From positions 4,526,001-4,590,000 of the forward strand of contig OZ241366.1 of NCBI GenBank assembly GCA_965199905.1: a stretch of DNA of 64,000 bases, in the 5' to 3' direction. The position numbers were made by a program, and so were the translations under genes. Positions within the stretch are counted from its first letter, which is position 1, and each line of letters starts with the position of its first letter. Below the pieces are notes generated by a model. That model was not told the origin of the DNA. It saw only the letters and a program-made list of their open reading frames with translations, and did not search any database. Shown piece by piece: positions 36,111 to 44,652 of this stretch. The DNA comes from Ilyomonas sp965199905. Lineage in GTDB: Bacteria; Bacteroidota; Bacteroidia; Chitinophagales; Chitinophagaceae.

Positions 36111-36335
36111 TTATTTCACTTCATCAATTTGCAAAACCACGCTTGATCGCCGGCTATTTATATCGGGATTGATACCTGTATTCATTAAATAATCACCAGT
36201 ATAAACAGCATTCTTATTTATTGTTGATGTAGTGCCCGGAAAGACAAATTGATTTCCTTAACGTGATACTTTTTTGCTATCCAAACCATTTAATTGTATA
36301 GCTCGCGGCGTTGCGGTTTGCATCACGCAATCATG
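36111..36335 (-). pseudogene. Remnant of a GH36-type alpha-galactosidase C-terminus
   Basis: Read on the minus strand from the stop at 36111-36113 upward: GNQFVFPGTTSTINKNAVY, then TGDYLMNTGINPDINSRRSS and VVLQIDEVK. This resembles the C-terminal beta domain of Bacteroidota GH36 alpha-galactosidases (G-D-[YF]-L-M-x-x-G-x-N-P). An upstream piece, QLNGLDSKKV, is in another frame after a stop at 36258. Thus at least one frameshift and a large 5' loss are present. No ORF remains; it is a decayed gene. Confidence 0.5.
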
Positions 36336-36377
36336 ACACATAAGCCCAATTGTAATTGCTAAGCATAAATGTCTTCG

Positions 36378-37010
36378 TTAGTCAAACAGAGTAATAAAAT
36401 TTTTATCCATTACATTTCTATAAATCCTTTCTATCTGCGAAGCCAATATTCTATCCGTTGATAATGAAGGCAAGTCATCTATCGAAAACCAACCTGCGCC
36501 AAGCACATCAAAAGCTGGTAAAACAGCAAGCGAATTGTAAAAAACCGGTTCGCAGTAAAAGATCAGTTTATATACATACCAGGGCTCCGGCGGATGCGGA
36601 TGCATACGTTTATCAAATACAGCGGCGAGATATTTACACAAAACATCAATGCCTGTTTCCTCCTTCACTTCCTGTATTGCCATTTCCGAAGGTGTTTTGC
36701 CAATATCTGCCCAGCCGCCGGGCAATGACCAGCGACTATCAGCTTTTTCCTGCACCAGCAAAATGTCTTTCTTTTCGTTCAGTACCAAAGCGCGAACGTC
36801 TACTTTGGCTGTGGGATACTCAGTACACTTACTATATACCTGATTTACTTCTTCAGGCGACATTTTCAGTTCATCGGAAAGTATGGTTTGACCGATCATT
36901 TTGAGCTCGTGATACCGATCTCTGTCATAATTATCCCGTGTATACAGCAAGCCAATATCAGCCATTGCCTGTATGCGTTTGGCAATCGTAAGCAGTGTTT
37001 CTTTTTCCAT
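36378..37010 (-). CDS. NUDIX hydrolase with N-terminal helical domain
   Basis: 210 residues. The N-terminal part (1-65, TIAKRIQAMADIGLLYTRDNYDRDRYHEL) is the NUDIX-associated helical domain seen in Bacteroidota and Firmicutes. The Nudix box GWADIGKTPSEMAIQEVKEE with TG follows (about 118-140), with complete RExxEExGx-type metal-binding acids (EVKEETG). Upstream SRWSLPGG fits. The substrate is probably a nucleoside diphosphate derivative, possibly a nucleotide sugar such as ADP-ribose; the sequence does not decide. It stands alone. Confidence 0.88.
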   Translation of the reverse strand: MEKETLLTIAKRIQAMADIGLLYTRDNYDRDRYHELKMIGQTILSDELKMSPEEVNQVYSKCTEYPTAKVDVRALVLNEKKDILLVQEKADSRWSLPGGWADIGKTPSEMAIQEVKEETGIDVLCKYLAAVFDKRMHPHPPEPWYVYKLIFYCEPVFYNSLAVLPAFDVLGAGWFSIDDLPSLSTDRILASQIERIYRNVMDKNFITLFD

Positions 37011-37047
37011 GCGTTCTGTTAGTATTGTACTTGATAAAAATTCCGCC

Positions 37048-37120
37048 TTTGCCGGTGTTCTTCACCGGCAAAATACACGCGGTTTCCATGTTGGTAAAGA
37101 ATACCAACATGGGTGGAAAC
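37048..37120. repeat. Twin hairpins with TTCTT / AAGAA loops
   Basis: Hairpin 1 is TTTGCCGGTG-TTCTT-CACCGGCAAA (37048-37072). Hairpin 2 is CCATGTTGGTA-AAGAA-TACCAACATGG (37086-37112), with an extra GTTT/AAAC outer pair. Both stems are perfect and the loops are complements of each other, so the two have the same core on opposite strands. They lie upstream of the NUDIX gene. Confidence 0.65.
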
Positions 37121-37224
37121 AAACTCTTATAAAAAAGATTTAGAATCGTCTTCTTTGCGCTTCCTCACCAATGAACAAATAAGAAGGTTGTTGTGGAAGG
37201 AAATCCTTAAGCTGCTTTATATCT

Positions 37225-37392
37225 TTGTATAAAAACGTAAAGATCATATATAGAGAAATTGTTTTTCCAGGTAAACAGAAGCCTGTGTATGAGTTTTCCA
37301 AAGAAACGTATGGCAGGAAGTTGGAAATTATTTCTTCTCCACAGCATCTCCGCCCCAATACATTGTGGTCTCACACATTCATCGGAGTATGA
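37225..37392 (+). CDS. Possible small protein or gene remnant
   Basis: A 55-codon frame from TTG 37225 reads LYKNVKIIYREIVFPGKQK, then PVYEFSKETYGRKLEI and ISSPQHLRPNTLWSHTFIGV, and stops at 37390-37392. Its composition looks like protein, unlike the opposite strand. There is no ATG, no clear ribosome site, and the frame is open a little upstream to a stop. It may be the end of a decayed gene. No family is recognised. Confidence 0.25.
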   Translation: MYKNVKIIYREIVFPGKQKPVYEFSKETYGRKLEIISSPQHLRPNTLWSHTFIGV

Positions 37393-37464
37393 TTTCTCGT
37401 TACTGTTATAATTCTTTACCAACTACGTTTTCTATCTTACACATAACCGGCTTTTATAACCGCT

Positions 37465-38565
37465 TTACGCCGCTTCCAAAATTTTCATCAGCACTTTTTC
37501 TTCTATCGCAAGCCCCGCTTTGCCGTCATCTGTTTCTATTTTATTTAAACCGGATACATAGTTTCTAAGCTCCTGGCTTTCATACAAAGAAACAATAAGC
37601 GGGTGTACATAATACTTTTTGCAAACGGTGCGCGTGTTGCCAAGATGCTTTGCCACCACGTCGAGCGCTTCCACAATTTTCTTTTTGGTTTCTGTCTGCG
37701 TATCAAAAAAGCCGAGTTCATTAAACGCAATAATAGCTTGCACGGTGCCCGCCCAGGTGCGGAAGTCTTTTGCCGTAAACTCGCCGCCGCTGATTTCGCG
37801 GATATAATTATTAATCATCCCCGAATCAATACACTTATGGTTTCCCGCTTCATCATAATATTGAAACAGCTCTTTGCCGGGAATGTCCTGGCATTGCTTT
37901 ACAATTTTCGCCAGCTTGTTGCTTTTTATATTAATATCATGCTCAACGCCTTTCTTTCCACGAAATGTGAAGCGGATTTTAGTGCCTTCAATTTTTACGT
38001 GCTTGTCTTTTAAGGTCGTCATGCCAAAAGAGCCATACAGCTTTTCGTACAGGTTGTTGCCCACGCGAATGTTGGTGCGCTCCATGAGGCTTACAGCGGT
38101 AGCCAGCACTTTTTGCAGCGGCAAGCCCGGCAGCGACAAATCTTTTTCCAATTGCAGGCGAATGGCAGGCAATGTTTTTCCAAAATCGTGCAGGCGATAA
38201 AACTTTGTATGGTTGCGAAGCGCATTCCAAAGCGGGTGATACCGGTATTGCTTGCGGTTTAAGGCATCGGTACCGGTTGCCTGCAGGTGACCATTTTCAA
38301 CCGGGCTGATCCAGACGTTCTGCCAGGCGGGAGGTATTACAAGACTTTTTATCCGTTTCAGCGTATTTTCATCGGTAACTGATTTTTCTTTTAATACATA
38401 AGAAAACGATTTGCCCCGCTTCGTGCGCTGGATACCTTCGGTGCTATCGCTGATATAAAGTAAATGAATGGCTTTGGCGGCTTTGGCAGCATCGTGTACA
38501 ATCTCTTTCAACTTTTTATCCGGCAAGTGCAATATGGCTTCAATATCATTCTCCATGAGCTGCAT
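37465..38565 (-). CDS. DNA topoisomerase IB (poxvirus type)
   Basis: 366 residues. It relaxes supercoils by transient nicking through a 3'-phosphotyrosine. The N-terminal domain (about 30-120) has IQRTKRGKSFSYV and SLVIPPAWQNVWI. The catalytic domain has the first Arg in MERTNIRVGN, YGSFGMTTL, the Lys in FRGKKGVEH, the second Arg in KDFRTWAGT and the nucleophile Tyr in TRTVCKKYYVHP near 336. All five catalytic positions seem present. It is a single-gene unit with about 350 non-coding bases upstream. Confidence 0.93.
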   Translation of the reverse strand: MQLMENDIEAILHLPDKKLKEIVHDAAKAAKAIHLLYISDSTEGIQRTKRGKSFSYVLKEKSVTDENTLKRIKSLVIPPAWQNVWISPVENGHLQATGTDALNRKQYRYHPLWNALRNHTKFYRLHDFGKTLPAIRLQLEKDLSLPGLPLQKVLATAVSLMERTNIRVGNNLYEKLYGSFGMTTLKDKHVKIEGTKIRFTFRGKKGVEHDINIKSNKLAKIVKQCQDIPGKELFQYYDEAGNHKCIDSGMINNYIREISGGEFTAKDFRTWAGTVQAIIAFNELGFFDTQTETKKKIVEALDVVAKHLGNTRTVCKKYYVHPLIVSLYESQELRNYVSGLNKIETDDGKAGLAIEEKVLMKILEAA

Positions 38566-38914
38566 ACGACAATTTTAAAACCAGTTGAAAAAAGCAAAGG
38601 GAGAAGCGTGTACATGCAAACCCAAAAGAAGAAAGATAATAGTCGATTGGGGGTAAAAGAACAAGAACAAATTTGTTGCTGATGACTGCTGTTTTTCGTC
38701 TCTTTTAAAGACCAAATAAACGGTTTTTTCCCATATTGAAAATATCGAATAAAAAAGTGTTGCGCAAGTAGTAGAATGCGCAGCCAGTCAGCGTTTCCTT
38801 TTGAGGAAATCCTTCCACAAAATTTAGCAAAACCTGCATTTTTAAGCTTTTTTTTATCTTGTAAAGGAATGGTACATCATTTGAATTTTGATTAGCGATT
38901 TAAAACATTTTTTT
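38566..38914. other. Non-coding stretch upstream of topoisomerase IB and the PNPOx-like gene
   Basis: About 350 bases between divergent genes. Short frames here show no protein character. The segment 38701-38760 is A/T rich and could hold promoters. I see no repeat copy, RNA gene or strong hairpin. Confidence 0.4.
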
Positions 38915-39376
38915 ATGCAACCGAACGATACTACTTTACTATTTCTACGTGAAAAGATTGAGGACATCAGGATTGCGCTGTTCAAAGCTGAGATAGCTTC
39001 GGAGCTGCAGTTGCCAAACAATATCATAAGTACTTTAAAAGTGGACGATGAAGGATTTATCTGGTTTTACACATCATGCAACGGAGGCTATGCACACGAG
39101 GTTGACAAGGAGTTTTTTGCATACCTTGACTACTATCAAAAGGGGAGAGATGCGCGTTTACGAGTTAGTGGAAGAACAACCATTGCTGAGGGTTGTGGTT
39201 CGGATGCTTCTCCCGTAGAAAACAGCAATTTATTATTGTTGAAAATGAAGATAATGCAGGCTGAATACTTTAGCGCCGGTGCTGAACGTCAGCAGAACTG
39301 GATTGGTAGGGTCAAATCAACTTTTACGGAATTACTGTCTGTTTCTTCATTGGTTAAGAAGTACAAGTTTTCCTAA
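38915..39376 (+). CDS. Pyridoxamine 5'-phosphate oxidase-like (split-barrel) protein
   Basis: 153 residues from the ATG at 38915; the frame opens at a TTG nine codons earlier. FIWFYTSCNGGYAHEVDKEF followed by FAYLDYYQKGRDARLRVSGR matches the small split-barrel proteins of the general-stress-26 / PNPOx-like group (a W-F-x-[TS] strand, then a buried acidic residue and a second strand). A disordered linker and a C-terminal tail follow. A flavin-binding redox role is possible but not shown. It stands alone. Confidence 0.45.
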   Translation: MQPNDTTLLFLREKIEDIRIALFKAEIASELQLPNNIISTLKVDDEGFIWFYTSCNGGYAHEVDKEFFAYLDYYQKGRDARLRVSGRTTIAEGCGSDASPVENSNLLLLKMKIMQAEYFSAGAERQQNWIGRVKSTFTELLSVSSLVKKYKFS

Positions 39377-39733
39377 GTATTACTGTATTCTGAAAGCTGC
39401 TATACAATTTTAAAATCCATTTTTATCTGTTGGTACCTGAACTTTCTCTGTTCTTTTTAAAGCATTAACTTATGTAGTAATTTCACATCGTACATTAGTA
39501 TTCTTGTCACGTATAACTGGTTCTTTTTATTCTAAACCCACTCCGGCTTATTATGCACCCATACCTTACTTCCGGTTCACAAAAAATAATCATCTGGAAA
39601 GTACGCCTTTTGTTTACGATTAAAACGGTTAATTCATTTTTGTGCAAAACCTGATTCGGATACAATCCTCTCGGATTCGGCTACATCTTCCCTTCCTGAT
39701 CTGCTGAACTTTGCATAAGTAAAAATTAAACGT
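39377..39733. other. Non-coding stretch
   Basis: About 357 bases upstream of the aldo/keto reductase, without a credible frame on either strand. A -7 like GAACTTTG lies near 39708-39715, about 20 bases before the ATG, and TTTTTGTGC near 39636. No strong hairpin or repeat is seen. Confidence 0.4.
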
Positions 39734-40735
39734 ATGAAACAGGTAACATCAGGCAGCCAGGGATTACGCATACCACCCATTGGCTTGGGCTGCATGGGTA
39801 TGACTAAGATTGCGCAAATGGATATTTATGGTCAGGCAGATGAACGCGAATCCATTGCTACCATTCACCGATCCTTGGAACTTGGCGGTAATTTTCTTGA
39901 TACAGCCGACTTGTATGGTCCGCTGCTCAACGAAAGACTCGTAGCCAAAGCCATCAAAAACAACCGCGATCAGTACATCATCGCTACTAAATTTGGTTAT
40001 GAGATCGACGACAACGAACAACTAACCTGGCAGATCAACGGAAAACCAGACTATGTTAAAAAAGCTGCCGAGCGCTCGCTGGAAAATTTAGGCACCGACT
40101 ACATTGATCTGTATTATCTCCATCGCTTAGACCCGAATACGCCTATTGAAGACACCGTTGGCGCAATGAGTGAATTGGTAAAAGAAGGCAAGGTGAAATA
40201 CATTGGCTTATCTGAAGTTTCCTCTGCCACAATACAAAAAGCGCACGCCGTGCATCCGCTGACGGCTGTACAAACGGAGTATTCATTATTCGAGAGGGAG
40301 GTGGAAGAACGGGGCATCCTGCAAATCTTACACGACCTCGGCATTGGGTTCATAGCCTATTCTCCATTAAGCCGGGGCTTCCTTACAGGCGAAATCAGAA
40401 CGCCGGATGACTTCCCGGAAGGTGATTTCAGAAAAGGCATTCCGCGTTACCAGGGCGAGCAATTTTACAGGAACATTGACCTTGTGAACGAAATAAAAAA
40501 GATTGCGGACGACAAAGGCGTTACGTCTTCACAGATTGCGCTGGCCTGGATTATGTCAAAAGGCGCTGTTCCCATTCCCGGTACAAAACGGAGAAAATAT
40601 GTGGAAGAAAATATCGCTTCCGCTAATGTCGAATTAACGTCCACAGATATTGAACGACTGGAGGGCATTGTACCTTTGGGCATGAGTACCGGCGACCGTT
40701 ATGATGAAATGAGCATGGCGACATTGGACAGGTAA
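39734..40735 (+). CDS. Aldo/keto reductase
   Basis: 333 residues, full length. It is an NADPH-dependent (beta/alpha)8 barrel oxidoreductase. The catalytic tetrad is visible: Asp and Tyr in NFLDTADLYGP, Lys in IIATKFGYE and His in DLYYLHRLDP. The C-terminal cofactor site is VPIPGTKRRKYVEENIAS. It is close to the YajO/AKR11-13 type (IGLGCMGM). The AraC regulator gene follows 56 bases later, so they probably form a regulator-target pair. The substrate is unknown. Confidence 0.92.
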   Translation: MKQVTSGSQGLRIPPIGLGCMGMTKIAQMDIYGQADERESIATIHRSLELGGNFLDTADLYGPLLNERLVAKAIKNNRDQYIIATKFGYEIDDNEQLTWQINGKPDYVKKAAERSLENLGTDYIDLYYLHRLDPNTPIEDTVGAMSELVKEGKVKYIGLSEVSSATIQKAHAVHPLTAVQTEYSLFEREVEERGILQILHDLGIGFIAYSPLSRGFLTGEIRTPDDFPEGDFRKGIPRYQGEQFYRNIDLVNEIKKIADDKGVTSSQIALAWIMSKGAVPIPGTKRRKYVEENIASANVELTSTDIERLEGIVPLGMSTGDRYDEMSMATLDR

Positions 40736-40741
40736 AGGAAT

Positions 40742-40776
40742 ACAGCCGGAAGCTTTTAAACAAGGTCTCCGGCTGT
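40742..40776 (+). terminator. Hairpin between reductase and AraC gene
   Basis: ACAGCCGGA and TCCGGCTGT pair over 9 bp with a 17-base loop, followed by TATATAA. It could attenuate read-through into the regulator. Confidence 0.5.
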
Positions 40777-40791
40777 TATATAAATAATATT

Positions 40792-41712
40792 ATGAAGAAA
40801 GCAAATCAAGCTCCGCATATTATCAATTCCATCTCCGAACAATACCGCATGTTAGGCTTGCCGAAGCCGCAGCATCCGCTGGTGGGCATATATCGCTTTG
40901 AGAAAATTGATTATAAAAATGTCAGCTTTGCTGAGCCATTTGCGCTGAACTTTTATTGCATTGCCGTAAAGAAAAACTTCAAGGGCAAGCTGAAGTACGG
41001 GCAGCAATATTATGATTTTGACGAAGGCGTGATGTCATTCATTTCACCCAGCCAACTGCTTACGGTGGAAGAAGATGAGAGCCTTGCTAAAGAGGGCTGG
41101 TGCATTGTGTTTCACCCCGATTTTATTGCGCAGCATTCATTGGCGAAAAAGATAAAAAACTACGGCTTCTTTTCGTATACGCTGCACGAAGCGCTCCATC
41201 TTTCCGAAGGAGAAGAAGTGATGATAGAAAGTATTGTCAGCGGCATTGAAACTGAACTCCGATCTTCCATCGATGTATTTAGCCAGGAAATTATTCTTTC
41301 GCAGATTGAGCTGTTGCTTAGCTATAGCAACCGTTTTTATAAGCGCCAGTTTATTACGCGCAGTTCTGCCAATCATGATGTGTTGACAAAACTGGAAGAA
41401 TTGCTAAACGGTTATTTCAACAGCGATAAAGTAAGAGCATTCGGTTTGCCTTCGGTACAATATGTAGCGGGCGGTATGAATGTATCACCGGATTATCTAA
41501 GCGATATGCTGCGAACATTGACGGGGATGAATACACAGCAACACATTCATGCAAAGCTGATAGAGAAAGCGAAAGAAGTGCTGACCACAACTTCTTTATC
41601 GGTAAGCGAGATTGCTTACCAATTGGGGTTCGAACATCCGCAGTCGTTTAATAAATTGTTTAAGAGTAAAGTGAATGTGTCGCCTTTGAAGTTCCGGCAT
41701 TCGTTTAATTAA
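40792..41712 (+). CDS. AraC family transcriptional regulator
   Basis: 306 residues. The N-terminal cupin-like sensing domain spans about 20-190 (PFALNFYCIAVKKNFKGKL, then MSFISPSQLLTVEE). The C-terminal domain has two helix-turn-helix motifs: VQYVAGGMNVSPDYLSDMLR, and LSVSEIAYQLGFEHPQSFNK with LFKSKVNVSPLKFR. It likely controls the adjacent aldo/keto reductase gene in response to a small ligand, an inference from position. It is probably cytoplasmic and dimeric. Confidence 0.9.
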   Translation: MKKANQAPHIINSISEQYRMLGLPKPQHPLVGIYRFEKIDYKNVSFAEPFALNFYCIAVKKNFKGKLKYGQQYYDFDEGVMSFISPSQLLTVEEDESLAKEGWCIVFHPDFIAQHSLAKKIKNYGFFSYTLHEALHLSEGEEVMIESIVSGIETELRSSIDVFSQEIILSQIELLLSYSNRFYKRQFITRSSANHDVLTKLEELLNGYFNSDKVRAFGLPSVQYVAGGMNVSPDYLSDMLRTLTGMNTQQHIHAKLIEKAKEVLTTTSLSVSEIAYQLGFEHPQSFNKLFKSKVNVSPLKFRHSFN

Positions 41713-41872
41713 GGATAATCAATTTTTATGGTTCAGCTCTGCCTGTTTGTAAAACGATATACCGAAAAAGCTCACTGCTGTCTTTGATTTCCCAAATTCC
41801 TATGACCTGCATTTACATCCGGATTAGCCTGACACTTTTTCCTGTCTTTAACCAAGAAATATTTTTATACTC

Positions 41873-42022
41873 AGTGAAATTAAACAGGAGCTTCTTAGTA
41901 AAATTTCAAATACTAAGGATGAAAGTCAGTTATCGGTTTTCCAGGCAGAATATAACTGTTTAGCAGAAGATAATCAGGCAGATGTAATGAATAAATTATT
42001 TGAAGAGGACAGCAACGAATAA
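41873..42022 (+). pseudogene. Probable antitoxin remnant without a start codon
   Basis: A 49-codon frame reading SEIKQELLSKISNTKDESQL, then SVFQAEYNCLAEDNQADVMN and KLFEEDSNE, followed by TAA. Its helical, charged build is like the N-terminal part of small Bacteroidota antitoxins of RelE/ParE-type pairs. No ATG, GTG or TTG precedes it within the open frame (open from 41852), and no toxin gene follows. It is a weak call. Confidence 0.3.
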
Positions 42023-42042
42023 TCAATTTAGTAATGAACCTT

Positions 42043-42376
42043 TCAGACGCAATACCATTTCTCAGAGCGAACCTGATAAAGCGATACAGCAATGGGAAGC
42101 GACAACACATTAATAAAATCCAACGTTTTCATCCACATCGGCTCAATTTCTATGTAAGCCGCTGCCATTTCAATATTGAAATTTTCGTATGCCTTTAAAA
42201 ATTCCTGTTCTTTTTCAGTATTCCCAGCTCAGTCCGGACTGGCTAATTTCTGAAATTAATTTGCCAAACAGTTTATTGTTGTTGTGAATAGCAAAGCTAT
42301 AATGGAGATCGTGATACGCTTTTTGCAGCGCTTTGCGTTCTGCAGTCATGTTCTCAATCGCTGTGCAGTAAAACAT
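42043..42376 (-). pseudogene. Small hypothetical protein, frameshifted
   Basis: ATG at 42374-42376 opens MFYCTAIENMTAERKALQKA and runs to SEISQSGLSW. There a GGG (CCC on the plus strand at 42232-42234) throws the frame; with one G fewer it continues NTEKEQEFLKAYENFNIEMA, then AAYIEIEPMWMKTLDFINV, to a stop at 42043. Both halves look like real helical protein of about 110 residues. No family is recognised. Sequencing error or true decay are both possible. Confidence 0.45.
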
Positions 42377-42467
42377 TTTTTGCAGTTACTTCTACACTAA
42401 AAAAGAAATAAAACTGGAACGGTACATTCTTTACAACGCTTTGAAGAATGCGGTAAGAAAAGAGAAG

Positions 42468-42554
42468 CGGAGACGGCGAGATTCGAACTCGCGATACAGT
42501 TTCCCGTATACACACTTTCCAGGCGTGCTCCTTCAACCACTCGGACACGTCTCC
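42468..42554 (-). tRNA. tRNA-Ser (anticodon GGA)
   Basis: A class II tRNA of 87 bases on the minus strand. The acceptor stem GGAGACG / CGTCTCC is perfect, with discriminator G. The D arm is TGTCCGAGTGGTTGAAGGAG, the anticodon loop CTGGAAA with GGA reads UCC/UCU serine codons, a long variable arm follows (TGTATACGGGAAACTGTATC), and the T arm is CGAGTTCGAATCTCG. CCA is not encoded. It lies 34 bases downstream of tatD. Confidence 0.96.
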
Positions 42555-42588
42555 ATTGATTTCCTGAAGGGGCTGCAAAATAAAGGTT

Positions 42589-43380
42589 TCACAGCGAGCC
42601 GTTGAAAATTTTTTCTGCATTCTTCGTTGTAATATCCGCCACTTCTTCTATGGAAACGTTTTTTACTTCGGCTAATTTTTGTGCTATCAAAGGCAAATAG
42701 CTGCTTTCATTTCTTTTGCCGCGATGCGGAACCGGCGATAAGTAAGGCGCATCTGTTTCGAGAACAATATTATTCAGTGAAACATCAGCCAATGCTTCCG
42801 GCAATCCGCTCTTTTTATAAGTCAATACACCGCCAATTCCCAAAAAAAAATCCATACTTATTATTTGCTTCGCTTCGTTTCCCGTTCCGCCGAAGCAATG
42901 AAAAATTCCACGCAAGCCTTTGTCAGCAAATGGCTTTACTATGTTTATGGTTGGCTGCATGGCATTGCGGGTGTGAATAACTATCGGTATGTTTTTATTC
43001 AAAGCCCACTTTATTTGAATAATAAAAGCTTCCTGCTGTTGCTGAATAAATTCAGTGCTCCAGTAATAATCCAGCCCGATTTCGCCAACCGCAACAAATG
43101 GTCTTTTGTTCAGCCATTCTTCCGCTATGGCAAGTTCTTTTTTATAATCTGCGGTTATAGAGCAAGGATGCACGCCCATCATTGCCGTGCATTGCGGGTA
43201 GTCTTTTTCCATCGTCAGCATAGCATCATGCGTGCTGCTGTCTATGGCTGGTAAATAAAACTTTTCGACGCCTTCCTTTTCGCAACGCGCCATCATTTCC
43301 TCCCTGTCACCGTTAAACTGCTCTGAATACAAATGCGAATGTGTATCTGTGAAAACGGGTCTTTTATCTGTCAAAACCAT
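42589..43380 (-). CDS. tatD: TatD family metal-dependent hydrolase
   Basis: 263 residues. It is an amidohydrolase-fold enzyme with 3'-5' DNase/RNase activity in the family. Metal ligands: FTDTHSHLY (HxH), VGEIGLDYYWS (Glu), IPIVIHTRNA (His), GIFHCFGGT (His) and VLETDAPYLSPVPHRGK (Asp). The length is normal. It is divergent from the response regulator across 81 bases and followed by tRNA-Ser on the same strand. Confidence 0.92.
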   Translation of the reverse strand: MVLTDKRPVFTDTHSHLYSEQFNGDREEMMARCEKEGVEKFYLPAIDSSTHDAMLTMEKDYPQCTAMMGVHPCSITADYKKELAIAEEWLNKRPFVAVGEIGLDYYWSTEFIQQQQEAFIIQIKWALNKNIPIVIHTRNAMQPTINIVKPFADKGLRGIFHCFGGTGNEAKQIISMDFFLGIGGVLTYKKSGLPEALADVSLNNIVLETDAPYLSPVPHRGKRNESSYLPLIAQKLAEVKNVSIEEVADITTKNAEKIFNGSL

Positions 43381-43461
43381 TGTAGTTACTTACTTTTAAC
43401 GAATACGGAAGAACAAAAGTAATTTAGATTTGCCGCCTTACGTTAAAGCTGAAAGTAGAGT

Positions 43462-44622
43462 ATGTCAAACATTTTATTGATAGATGATGAGCGTGCCATA
43501 CGCAAAACGTTGTCTGATATTCTTTCTTTTGAAGGATATAAAATAAAAGAAGCATCGGATGGGGAAGAAGGGCTGAAATTGTTTCAGGAAAAAACCTATG
43601 ATGCCGTGTTATGCGATATCAAAATGCCGAAGATGGATGGCATTGAGTTTTTAGATAAAGCCACTTCCATTAATCCCGATGTGCCCATCATTATGGTAAG
43701 CGGGCATGGTAATATAGAAACGGCAGTGGATGCCGTAAAAAAAGGTGCGTTTGATTATATCAGCAAGCCACCCGACCTGAACCGGATGCTGATTACCATT
43801 CGCAACGCGATGGATAAAAACAAGCTGAGCAAGGAAACCCGCGTGCTGCGCAAAAAAATAAGCCGCGTTCAGGATATGATCGGCGAATCGGAAGGCATTA
43901 CCCGTATAAAAGATACCATCGAAAAAGTAGCGCCAACTGATGCCCGTGTTTTAATAACCGGTGAAAACGGTTCCGGTAAAGAATTGGTGGCGAGATGGAT
44001 TCACCACAAAAGCAACCGGGCAGAAGGAACTTTGGTAGAAGTGAACTGCGCCGCTATTCCAGGCGAGCTGATTGAAAGCGAATTATTTGGTCATGAGAAA
44101 GGTTCATTTACTTCTGCCATAAAACAACGCATTGGCAAGTTTGAACAGGCGAATGGTGGTACTTTATTTCTGGATGAAGTAGGCGATATGAGCCTGAGCG
44201 CACAGGCAAAAGTGCTTCGTGCCCTGCAGGAAGGTCGCATAACGAGAGTGGGTGGCGATAAGGAAATAGAAGTAGATGTGCGTATTGTTACGGCAACCAA
44301 TAAGAATCTTCTGCAGGAAGTGGAAGCTAAAAACTTCCGCCTCGATTTGTATCATCGCCTGAGTGTTATTCTCATTCATGTGCCTTCGCTGAATGAGCGC
44401 CGGACTGATATTCCTCTACTGGTTGATAAATTTATAAAAGACATTGCCGAAGAATATAATCAACCTGTAAAGCAAATGAGCGACCGCGCCATGGAAGCTT
44501 TGATTCAACACGACTGGACGGGCAATATCCGCGAACTGAACAATGTGGTAGAACGCCTGATGATTTTATCCGGACCTACCATTATGCTGGAAGACATTAC
44601 GCAGTATGTGTTTTCGCGATAG
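43462..44622 (+). CDS. Sigma54-type (NtrC-like) response regulator without DNA-binding domain
   Basis: 386 residues. The receiver domain (1-120) has the phosphoacceptor Asp in YDAVLCDIKMPKMDG and the switch Lys in DYISKPPDL. The AAA+ domain (about 145-380) has GENGSGKELVARWIHH (Walker A), NGGTLFLDEVGDMSL (Walker B) and an arginine finger region DLYHRLSVILI. The sigma54-contact loop GAFTGA reads GSFTSA. The protein ends after TGNIRELNNVVERLMILSG and ITQYVFSR, so the usual C-terminal Fis-like helix-turn-helix is missing. It may act without specific DNA contact or not as a sigma54 activator. A -7 like TAGATTTG lies at 43425-43432. Confidence 0.9.
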   Translation: MSNILLIDDERAIRKTLSDILSFEGYKIKEASDGEEGLKLFQEKTYDAVLCDIKMPKMDGIEFLDKATSINPDVPIIMVSGHGNIETAVDAVKKGAFDYISKPPDLNRMLITIRNAMDKNKLSKETRVLRKKISRVQDMIGESEGITRIKDTIEKVAPTDARVLITGENGSGKELVARWIHHKSNRAEGTLVEVNCAAIPGELIESELFGHEKGSFTSAIKQRIGKFEQANGGTLFLDEVGDMSLSAQAKVLRALQEGRITRVGGDKEIEVDVRIVTATNKNLLQEVEAKNFRLDLYHRLSVILIHVPSLNERRTDIPLLVDKFIKDIAEEYNQPVKQMSDRAMEALIQHDWTGNIRELNNVVERLMILSGPTIMLEDITQYVFSR

Positions 44623-44652
44623 AATATGTTGTCAACATAGAAGTCTGTTGTC

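Noticed and set aside
37140..37422. Minus-strand frames in the gap between NUDIX and topoisomerase genes
   Set aside because: They overlap each other in two frames with no protein character; the plus-strand reading looks more like protein, though still doubtful.
42009..42110. Plus-strand frame NEPFRRNTISQSEPDKAIQQW after the antitoxin-like remnant
   Set aside because: The opposite strand carries the more protein-like frame over the same bases, so this is probably its shadow.
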